In this document: in pieces, positions 1 to 6,500 of the stretch
Layout: the number at the start of each line of letters is the position of its first letter
Numbering within the stretch: position 1 is the first letter of the stretch
Assembly (NCBI GenBank): GCA_036278935.1
Contig: DASUKA010000133.1
Location: forward strand, 1 to 8,375
Direction of reading: 5' to 3'
From: DASSNR01 sp036278935
Lineage (GTDB): Bacteria > Gemmatimonadota > Gemmatimonadetes > Gemmatimonadales > Gemmatimonadaceae
Length of the DNA stretch: 8,375 nucleotides
The notes under the pieces: generated by a model
Database searches by the model: none
What the model was told of the DNA's origin: nothing
What the model saw: the letters and a program-made list of their open reading frames with translations, nothing else
Made by a program: the position numbers and the translations under genes

Positions 1-699
1 TTCGAGCGCATCTACTCGCTCGACGCCGCGTTCGACACACTCTCCGATGCCCCGGAGGAGCTGCGCGCGAGCAAGCGGTACAAGGACGTGGGCGACTTCT
101 CCATCGAAGGGCTCGTGGCACGTCTCGTCGCGGACTTCGGCGAGCAGCCCGTGGACATCGTCGTGCATTCGCTGGCCAACGGTCCCGATGTCAAGAAACC
201 GCTGCTCGAGACGAGCCGTTCAGGCTACCTCACCGCGCTCGGCGTGAGCGCGTACTCAATGGTGTCGATGGTGAGCAGGCTGGCGCCGCGGATGCGTGCC
301 GGCGGCTCCTTCCTCTCGCTGACCTACATGGCGAGCGCGCGCGTGATTCCCGGCTATGGCGGTGGGATGTCCTCCGCCAAGGCGGCGCTGGAGAGCGATA
401 CGCGCGTGCTCGCGTACGAAGCGGGCCGCAAGTACGGTGTGCGCGTGAACACCATCTCGGCGGGACCGCTCGCCTCACGCGCGGCGAGCGCGATCGGCAT
501 CATCGAGCAGATGGTGAGCTACGCGGCCGCCAACGCGCCGCTCACGCACCCGCTCGTGCCGCGCGAGGTCGCCACCACCGCCGCGTTCCTCTCCAGTCCG
601 CTGGCGAGCGGGATTACGGGCAGTACCGTGTATGTCGACAAGGGGTACCACACGATGGGCATGGCGGTGGGGACGAAGAGCGAGGGAGGCGAGAGGTGA
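1..699 (+). CDS. fabI: Enoyl-[acyl-carrier-protein] reductase (NADH), plant/cyanobacterial-type FabI, 5'-truncated by the window edge
   Basis: The frame is open from base 1 to a TGA at 697-699, giving 232 residues; the N-terminus with the NAD(H)-binding glycine motif lies outside the window. A GTG at base 88 is not the start, because conserved residues continue upstream of it (YSLDAAFD, EELRASKRYKDV). Family knowledge: FabI reduces trans-2-enoyl-ACP with NADH in the last step of each type II fatty-acid elongation cycle, in the cytosol. Visible motifs are HSLANGPDVKKPLLETSR, SLTYMASARVIPGYGGGMSS and RVNTISAGPLASRAA. The SDR-type catalytic residues fit Tyr109, Tyr119 and Lys127 of the partial protein, with spacing of 10 and 8 residues as in plant enzymes, not the 10 and 7 of E. 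coli. The last residues (KSEGGER) are encoded by a GA-rich tract and look non-conserved. The next gene follows on the same strand after 182 bp, so an operon is possible but not shown. The identity is very secure. Confidence 0.96.
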   Translation, partial: FERIYSLDAAFDTLSDAPEELRASKRYKDVGDFSIEGLVARLVADFGEQPVDIVVHSLANGPDVKKPLLETSRSGYLTALGVSAYSMVSMVSRLAPRMRAGGSFLSLTYMASARVIPGYGGGMSSAKAALESDTRVLAYEAGRKYGVRVNTISAGPLASRAASAIGIIEQMVSYAAANAPLTHPLVPREVATTAAFLSSPLASGITGSTVYVDKGYHTMGMAVGTKSEGGER

Positions 700-717
700 G
701 AGGCGGGGAGTGAGGTG
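682..717 (+). repeat. GA-rich tract spanning the fabI stop codon
   Basis: This stretch is almost all purine on the coding strand, with repeated GAGAGG, GGTGAG and GGCGAG words. The fabI TGA is inside it, in the word GGTGAG. Similar tracts begin at the stop codons of the ATPase gene (2769) and, on the minus strand, the coiled-coil gene (2886). It may be a dispersed repeat or a 3'-end signal; its function is unknown. Confidence 0.6.
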
Positions 718-719
718 TA

Positions 720-742
720 GGTTATGAGTTGTGGGTTATGGG
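720..742 (+). repeat. GTTATGGG-type 23-bp repeat, copy 1
   Basis: The segment is built from the words GGTTATG, AGTTGTG and GGTTATGGG. It matches 3409-3431 in the same orientation at 21 of 23 positions (differences at repeat positions 8 and 16). It lies in the gap just after the GA-rich tract of fabI. Both copies are outside genes. No coding role is seen, and the family and copy number in the genome cannot be judged from here. Confidence 0.65.
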
Positions 743-775
743 ACGGCCTGCGAGGGAGAGCGCCGTGATCCATCG

Positions 776-800
776 GCAGCGTTGGGCTCGGGGACGCTGC
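776..800 (+). terminator. Weak hairpin between fabI and the MutS-like gene
   Basis: A 7-bp perfect stem (GCAGCGT paired with ACGCTGC) encloses an 11-nt loop. It lies 76 nt after the fabI stop. There is no T-run after it, so it could be a weak or Rho-assisted terminator, or chance in GC-rich DNA. The rest of the 700-881 gap holds the repeats listed separately. No convincing promoter was found, although a promoter for the downstream gene may lie here. Confidence 0.25.
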
Positions 801-881
801 TCAGCGCGGTGGTGAAAGTCGCTCTAAGTTGAGGGAAGCGCGATCGAGCAGATGCGCTGAGCCGCCAATCCCCGGATCTCG

Positions 882-2771
882 ATGTCCACCGTCGCTTCCT
901 CACCCGCTCCTCCATCGTCGTCTCCAGCCGAGCAGACACCCGCGGATCCGCTCGCGTATTATCAGGGCCGCGCCGAGTGGCACGCGCGGCACGCGGCGGA
1001 GTCGACGCGCCGCGCTCGGTGGATGTCGCATCTCCGGCTCGTCGTGTTCGTGCTGCTGGTGCTCGCCGGCTCCTGGGCGGCCGCCACGGTGCCGCCCGTC
1101 CGCCCGTTTGCCATCGCTGTCGCCGTGCTCATCGCCGCGGCGTTCGTAGTGCTGGTCGTCCTGCATCGCCGCGCGCGCGAGCGCGTCGGGTGGCATGAGC
1201 AGCTGCGCGCCGTGAGCGAGCTGGGCGAGCGGCGCGTCCGTCGCGCGTGGAGCGAGTTGCCGGCTCTCCGCGTGGGGGAGGCACCGCCTGCGCATCCGTA
1301 CGCCGCGGACCTGGACGTCGTGGGCCATGCCTCCCTCTTTCGGCTGCTGGATGTCGTGAGCGCGGCGCCCGGCCGGCCGACGTTACTGGGGTGGCTGCTC
1401 GAACCCACGGCATCCGCTCCGGTGGTGCGCGAGCGGCAGACTGCCGCAGGGGAGCTTGCCGCGCGCACGGAGCTGCGCGAGGAGCTGCACGCGCTCGCCC
1501 GCATGACCGGCGAGGTACGCCCCGAATCGCTCGAGCGCTTTCTGCAATGGGCGGACGACACACCCTGGCTGCTCCGGCAGCCCGTTCTCCTGTGGACCGC
1601 TCGCGTGGTGCCGGTCATCCTGCTCGCGGTCCTCGTGCTGGGGTGGCTGGGGCTCGTCCCCTGGGTGGTGCTGCTACTCCCTCTGCTCGCGGAACTTGTG
1701 GTGTTGTCTCGCGCGAGTACGCATCTGCGCTCGGACATCGCGCGGGCGGCGGCATATGGCGCAGGTCTCAACGCAATCGCGGAGATGCTCGGCAGCTTCT
1801 CGCGTGCGACCTTCACAGCACCGCTCCTCGCGCGCCTGCAACAGCACTGTGCGGACGGCGGCGGCGCGCATCGGCAGCTGCATCGGCTGGAGCGCGTGCT
1901 GGCGTGGGCGGAGGTGCGCTATTCACCCATGCTGCACGGCGTACTGCAGTTCCTCCTGTTATGGGATGTCCACGTGGTCGCGCGGCTGGAGCGGTGGCGG
2001 GTTGACGCCGGCGCTCAGGCACGCGTGTGGCTCAGCGCGCTCGGTGAGATGGAAACGCTCGCGGCGCTCGGCACGCTCGCGCACGACAACCCGGAGTGGA
2101 GCTTCCCCGACATCCGCGAGGATGGCGTGACGCGCATTGACGCCAGGGCGCTCGCCCACCCGCTCCTCCCCAGCACGGCGCGGGTGGCGAACGACGTGAC
2201 GGTGGGCCCGCGCGGCACCTCTTTGCTGATCACCGGCTCCAACATGTCCGGCAAGAGCACGCTGCTGCGCGCCATCGGTGCGAACGTCGTGCTGGCACAG
2301 GCCGGCGCTCCGGTGTGTGCCGCATCGCTCTCGCTGCCGCTTGTCTCGCCCTACACAAGCATCCGGGTGGCGGACTCGCTCGAGCAGGGGATCTCGCTCT
2401 TCATGGCCGAGCTCATGCGCCTCAAGCAGATCGTGGATGCCGCACGCAACGCGAGCGCCGAGCGTCCCCTGCTCTATCTGCTCGACGAGATCCTGCACGG
2501 CACGAACACCGCCGAGCGTCAGGTGGCCGCGCGCACCGTGCTCGGAACGCTGATCGAGAGCGGCGCGATAGGCGCGGTGACCACGCATGATCTCACCCTG
2601 GCGGCGGATGGCGTGCTGGCCCGCGCGGCGCGCCCCGTGCACTTCAGCGAGCACTTCACGCGTGGCGCGGAGGGGACGACAATGACCTTCGACTATCGTC
2701 TGCGCCCCGGTCTCGCGACCTCCGCCAACGCGCTCAAGCTGCTCGAGATGATGGGGTTGGGGGAGGGGTGA
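882..2771 (+). CDS. Membrane-anchored MutS-family ATPase (MutS-related protein without mismatch-recognition domain)
   Basis: The protein has 629 residues. Residues about 51-70 and 76-95 are two hydrophobic segments, and about 237-277 is a second hydrophobic hairpin, so it should sit in the inner membrane. Residues about 149-205 (SLFRLLDVVSAAPGRPTLLG onward) resemble the MutS lever domain, and 389-440 its end and the ATPase entry. The C-terminal third is a MutS ABC-type ATPase: Walker A GSNMSGKST at 452-460, Walker B LLYLLDE with Asp535 and Glu536, and the switch region TTHD with His569. The mismatch-binding domain with its Phe-x-Glu motif and a MutS2-type Smr nuclease are absent, so it is unlikely to do classical mismatch repair. 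Its substrate is unknown. The ATG at 882 has no clear ribosome-binding site; Met48 (1023), just before the first membrane segment, is an alternative, but the charged N-terminal region looks like part of the protein. The gene ends in GGGGTGAGG, in a GA-rich tract, and converges on the coiled-coil gene. Confidence 0.88.
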   Translation: MSTVASSPAPPSSSPAEQTPADPLAYYQGRAEWHARHAAESTRRARWMSHLRLVVFVLLVLAGSWAAATVPPVRPFAIAVAVLIAAAFVVLVVLHRRARERVGWHEQLRAVSELGERRVRRAWSELPALRVGEAPPAHPYAADLDVVGHASLFRLLDVVSAAPGRPTLLGWLLEPTASAPVVRERQTAAGELAARTELREELHALARMTGEVRPESLERFLQWADDTPWLLRQPVLLWTARVVPVILLAVLVLGWLGLVPWVVLLLPLLAELVVLSRASTHLRSDIARAAAYGAGLNAIAEMLGSFSRATFTAPLLARLQQHCADGGGAHRQLHRLERVLAWAEVRYSPMLHGVLQFLLLWDVHVVARLERWRVDAGAQARVWLSALGEMETLAALGTLAHDNPEWSFPDIREDGVTRIDARALAHPLLPSTARVANDVTVGPRGTSLLITGSNMSGKSTLLRAIGANVVLAQAGAPVCAASLSLPLVSPYTSIRVADSLEQGISLFMAELMRLKQIVDAARNASAERPLLYLLDEILHGTNTAERQVAARTVLGTLIESGAIGAVTTHDLTLAADGVLARAARPVHFSEHFTRGAEGTTMTFDYRLRPGLATSANALKLLEMMGLGEG

Positions 2772-2790
2772 GGCGGGAACGACGAGAGGC

Positions 2791-2882
2791 GAGAAAGGAG
2801 AAAGGAGAGAGGAGAAACAGATCGCAGGAGCTGGGCTTTCTACCAGGGGCTCGTTCTTCTCCTCTCACCTTTCTCCCTTCTC
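2791..2882. repeat. 26-bp inverted repeat of GA-rich sequence between convergent genes
   Basis: The left arm (2791-2816, starting GAGAAAGGAG) and the reverse complement of the right arm (2857-2882) agree at 24 of 26 positions. The spacer is 40 nt (2817-2856). The left arm begins 20 nt after the ATPase stop and the right arm begins 4 nt after the coiled-coil gene stop, so each gene's transcript carries the same purine-rich sequence at its 3' end. A transcript crossing the gap could fold into a long hairpin, which would suit a bidirectional terminator, although there is no T-run. The two arms may equally be two copies of one repeat in opposite orientation. Confidence 0.75.
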
Positions 2883-2885
2883 ACC

Positions 2886-3299
2886 TCACCGCAGCCGCAG
2901 TGTTCCCTGCTGGCCCGCGGCGGCGGCCGCAGCGGCTGGCGTGGCGCCCTCATGACCCGCGGCGATCGCCACGTCGATGCTCAGGCGGAAGCGCTCGGCC
3001 TCGATCTGCAGGCGTTTGATCTTCTCGCGCAGTGTCTGGACAGTAGCGTCGAAGTTTCGCACGTCCTGACTGGCGCGCGCGTGCTCGCGCGCGGCGGTGC
3101 GGCTCTGTCGCCCCTCCTCGCGTTGCGCGGCGAGGTTCTGTTCGGACAAACGCTCGATCAGCGCGCGCCGCTCATGGCGGCGTGTGAGAAGCTCCGTCTC
3201 CAGATCAACGCCACGAATGCGCAGGTTCGCCAGCTCCTGCACGGCGCGCAACTGCTTGGCTGGGTCGATCAGGAAATCGGGATCGTCGACTATCGGCAT
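2886..3299 (-). CDS. Hypothetical coiled-coil protein (137 aa)
   Basis: I do not recognise this protein. It starts at ATG 3299 with a good ribosome-binding site, AGAGGTG at 3304-3310, 4 nt upstream. Residues about 13-108 are almost entirely charged and helical (ELLTRRHERRALIERLSEQN, TLREKIKRLQIEAERFRLS), which points to a long coiled coil. The tail, from about residue 110, is Ala/Gly-rich with an AAAAAAA run at 122-128 and ends QQGTLRLR. There is no signal peptide, membrane segment or cysteine, so it is probably cytosolic and self-associating or a partner in a larger assembly. It is downstream of the propeller gene on the same strand, but two hairpins lie in the 267-bp gap, so it is probably transcribed on its own. 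An antisense frame of similar length exists at 2952-3329, but the minus frame has the ribosome-binding site and the more protein-like composition. Confidence 0.68.
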   Translation of the reverse strand: MPIVDDPDFLIDPAKQLRAVQELANLRIRGVDLETELLTRRHERRALIERLSEQNLAAQREEGRQSRTAAREHARASQDVRNFDATVQTLREKIKRLQIEAERFRLSIDVAIAAGHEGATPAAAAAAAGQQGTLRLR

Positions 3300-3303
3300 G
3301 TGG

Positions 3304-3310
3304 CACCTCT
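3304..3310 (-). promoter_or_regulatory. Ribosome-binding site of the coiled-coil gene
   Basis: On the minus strand the sequence is AGAGGTG followed by CCAC and ATG. It supports the start at 3299 and the choice of the minus frame over the overlapping plus-strand frame. Confidence 0.6.
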
Positions 3311-3408
3311 GCGGCTCATCGGTTCCTAAAGGCCGCTGTGTGCCACAGGATCGTGCCGGCGCACCGGCGGCAAGCAGGGTTGTAGTGCAAACACCGTGCG
3401 GGGATGAG

Positions 3409-3431
3409 GGTTATGGGTTGTGGATTATGGG
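3409..3431 (+). repeat. GTTATGGG-type 23-bp repeat, copy 2
   Basis: The segment reads GGTTATGGG, TTGTGG, ATTATGGG and matches copy 1 (720-742) at 21 of 23 positions. One more partial unit (TTATGAG) follows at 3432-3438, so the element is a short degenerate tandem. It lies 12 nt from the long hairpin at 3443-3483, in the gap between the propeller gene and the coiled-coil gene. Confidence 0.65.
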
Positions 3432-3442
3432 TTATGAGACGA

Positions 3443-3483
3443 GGGCAGGTCTGGAACCGTGACTCACGGTTCCGGACCTGCCC
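3443..3483. repeat. Near-perfect 20-bp-arm inverted repeat (strong hairpin)
   Basis: The left arm, 3443-3462, starts GGGCAGGTCT. The right arm, 3464-3483, is its reverse complement except for one T/C difference, with a single central base at 3463. In RNA the stem would be about 18-19 bp with a 3-nt loop, and the one mismatch could become a G-U or A-C pair depending on the strand. It is 83 nt past the stop of the propeller gene and 143 nt before the coiled-coil start. It could be a terminator for the propeller transcript, but neither strand has a clean T-run after it; a REP-like or miniature mobile repeat is the other reading. Confidence 0.85.
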
Positions 3484-3527
3484 CCAACCTGACCCAGCGC
3501 GCCAGGAGCGCGGCTTAAGAAGTCAGG

Positions 3528-3550
3528 CCTCGCTCCGCGCACGGAGCAGG
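3528..3550 (-). terminator. Candidate terminator hairpin after the propeller gene
   Basis: GCTCCG (3532-3537) and CGGAGC (3542-3547) pair perfectly around a 4-nt loop, and three more pairs (CCT with AGG) extend the stem past a one-base bulge. It begins 16 nt after the TAG of the propeller gene. The minus strand continues with GAGGCCTGACTTCTT, a poor T-run, so termination here is plausible but unproven. Confidence 0.35.
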
Positions 3551-3566
3551 AGCTGGCCCCCTGCCC

Positions 3567-6500
3567 CTATCGCTGCCGCGTCTCTTGCTCCTCCGCGGCC
3601 ACGCCCCCTGCCTCCGCCACCTCCCCGTTCTCCGGCTCGATCTCCGCTGTACTCGGCACGATCTTCGGCAGGCCGGCGCGCTGCAGCAGGGCGTTCACCT
3701 TCGGGAGTTCCTCGCCCAGTGCGCTCTTCAACAAGCCGAGCTGCGTGCCGAGCTGCGCCGAGAGCACCTTGAACACCGCACGGGACTGCGCGGTGGGACG
3801 AGTGTGTGAGTCGGCCACCACGCCCGCGAGCGCCGCGATCTTGTTGTTGATCCGGATGGGGAAGTTGAGCGGGTCCTCCCCGGTCTTGCTCTGCGTCTGG
3901 TAGATGGAATCCTCGATCACGCCCAGTCGCTTGGCGAATACATCCGCCGCAGCCGCGAAGGTAGTGGAATCGCCCCCGTGCATCTTCTCTTCCCGCTGCG
4001 TGAGCTGGTAGCGCACGTTGCGGATCGTCTTCACGGCGTCGTTCGCCTGCGTCAGCCGGTCGCGAATCTTGATGAGGAAGGCGAACTGCTGCTGCAGGTC
4101 GGCGTTGGTGCCCGGGGCTCGTGGGTCCTTCTTGAGCACGAAGTGCTGCGTGGCCACCGGCTTCCCATCCACCGCCATGCGCACGGCGTATGTGCCTGGA
4201 GGTGCCAGGGGGCCCTGCGTGCCGCCGGCCCAGAAGATCAGCCCCCGGAAGGAGCTGGCGTCGGGGTAGCGCAGGTTCCAGGCGAAAGTGTTGAGCCCCG
4301 CCTTGTTCGGTACGCGCGGCTCCGCTGATCTGAAGCGCCGGCCCCCGCGTGCGCCGCCGCCCTGCCGCATGAGCTTGGCGATGCTGTCTCTCGAGAGACC
4401 CGCCGAGCGCAGGCTGTCGCGCTGCGCGCGCTTGGCGTCGGCCGCCTTCACGCTGTCGGCCAGCCCCGCGCTGTCGAGCTTGCTCGAGTACATCTTGATG
4501 CGCTTGCCCTTGGCGTCAAGGAATTCAAGCGTCACTTCCTGCGCGGGGTGCGCGAGCGAGTAGTACACCACCGCGCCGCTCGGCGGGTTCGCCCCCGTCG
4601 GGTGGCCAGTGGGGCTCGAGCCGCTGCCGCCGCCAAAGCCGCGTCCCCAGCTCACACGATACACATCGCGCGGCTTGAAGAGATGCGCCGGCGCCTTGGC
4701 CACCTGTGGCGTGAGCTGCCGGAGCGCCGAGATGTCATCCATGATGTAGAACGAGCGGCCGTGCGTGGCGGCGATGAGGTCGCCGTCCTTGATCGTGAGA
4801 TCGTGCACCGGGACGATCGGCAGGTTGCGGCGCAGCGACTGCCAGTGCGCCCCGTCGTCGAACGAGACCCATGCCCCCTGCTCCGTTCCCGCGAACAGCA
4901 GCCCCGCCTTCACCGGATCCTCGCGGATCACGCGCGTGAACTGATCGCGCGGAATGCCGGCATCAATGCGCGTCCACGTCTTTCCGTAATCGGTGGTCTT
5001 GTAGAGATATGGCTGGAAATCCTCCAGCTGGTAGCGGTTCGCGGCCACGTACGCCGTGCCGGCCGCGTGGTGGCCCGGCTCGATGATCGAGATGCGCGCC
5101 CAGTCGGGGAGGTCCTTCGGCGTTACGTTCTTCCACGTCTTGCCGCCGTCGAGCGTTACGTGGATGAGCCCATCGTCCGACCCGGTCCAGATCACGCCCG
5201 CCTTTACCGGCGATTCGGCGATCGCGAAGATCGTCCCGTAATACTCGATGGACGTCTGGTCCTTGGTGATCGGGCCGCCGGAGGGGCCCAGCGTCTTGGG
5301 ATCGTTTCGCGTGAGGTCGGGGCTGATGGCCGTATAGCTCAGGCCGCCGTTGGTGCTCTTGAAGAGCACGTTAGAGCCCACGTACAGGATGTTCGAGTTG
5401 TGCGGCGAGAGCACGATCGGGAAGGTCCACTGGAAGCGGTACTTCAGGTCCTCCGCCGAGTGACCCATGGGGTTGTCGGGCCACGGGTTCACGTCGCGCT
5501 CGAGCCCGGTGCGGCGGTTGAGGCGCGTGATGAGGCCGCCGTAGCTGCCGGCGTACACCACGTAGGGACTGTCCGCGCGCGCCGCGATGTAGCCCGACTC
5601 GCCGCCGCCCACCTCGTCCCAGTCACGCACGTCAATGCCGCCCCGCGCGCGGCTCTTGATGCACACCGTGGAGTTGTCCTGCTGCGCGCCGCACACCTGG
5701 TAGGGAAAGTCGTTGGTGGCGATCACGTGGTAGAACTGCGCGGTGGCCATATCTTCATCCGTCCACGACTTCCCGCCGTCGTACGAGACGTTGGCGCCGC
5801 CGTCGTTCGACTCGATCATCCGATTGGGGTCGTTGGGCGCGATCCACAGGTCGTGGTTGTCGCCATGCGGTACGCGAATGCTCTTGAACGTCTTGCCGCC
5901 ATCGGTGGAACGGTAGAAGCCGGTGTTCAGCGCGTACATCGTGTTCGCGTCCTTGGGATCGGCGTAGATCCGGGAGTAGTACCAGGCGCGCTGGCGGAGG
6001 CTGTGATCGTCGTTCGTCTTCGTCCAGGTAGCGCCGCCATCATCGGAGCGGTAGACGCCGCCCGAATCGGCTTCGACCAGCGCCCACACCCGCTGCGGGT
6101 TCACCGGCGACACGGTGATCCCGATCTTGCCGATGATCCCCTTGGGGAGTCCGGGGTTGTGGGTGAGCTCGGTCCAGTGTGCACCGGCGTCGGTGCTCTT
6201 GAAGATCCCGCTTCCCGCGCCGCCAGAGACCATCTTCCACGGCTGCCGCCATGCCTGCCAGAAGGCGGCGTAGATGATATCCGGGTTGGTGGGGTCGAGG
6301 ATGAGATCGGAGACGCCGGTGGAGTCGTTGCGGTAGAGGATCTTGTTCCACGTCTTGCCGCCGTCCGTGCTCTTGAAGACGCCGCGCTCCGCATTGGGGC
6401 CCCACACGCGCCCGAAGGCGCCCACGTACACGACGTCCGGGTTACGGGGATCCACGCGCACGCGTGCGATCGACTCGGTTTTCTCCAGCCCCACGTGCGT

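Noticed and set aside
962..2654. Several long frames overlapping the MutS-like gene on both strands (for example 962-1816 minus, 1247-2005 plus, 1959-2654 minus)
   Set aside because: They are shadows of a GC-rich gene whose own frame holds intact Walker motifs; none has a recognisable domain or ribosome-binding site.
882..2771. Classical MutS or MutS2 mismatch-repair protein
   Set aside because: There is no N-terminal mismatch-recognition domain or Phe-x-Glu motif, no Smr nuclease at the C-terminus, and several membrane segments are present.
2952..3329. A 125-residue plus-strand frame opposite the coiled-coil gene
   Set aside because: The minus frame has a good ribosome-binding site and coherent heptad-like composition. 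The plus frame has neither, though this is the least certain of the strand choices.
720..3438. GTTATGGG units as a CRISPR or telomere-like array
   Set aside because: There are only two short degenerate copies 2.7 kb apart, no regular spacers, no cas genes and no extended tandem.
3443..3483. The long inverted repeat as the terminal repeats of an insertion sequence
   Set aside because: The arms are only one base apart, so nothing lies between them, and no transposase is encoded in the window.
3404..3772. A 122-residue plus-strand frame through the repeat region
   Set aside because: It translates the GTTATGGG repeat and the hairpin and then runs into the antisense of the propeller gene; the product is Pro/Arg/Ser/Ala-rich noise.
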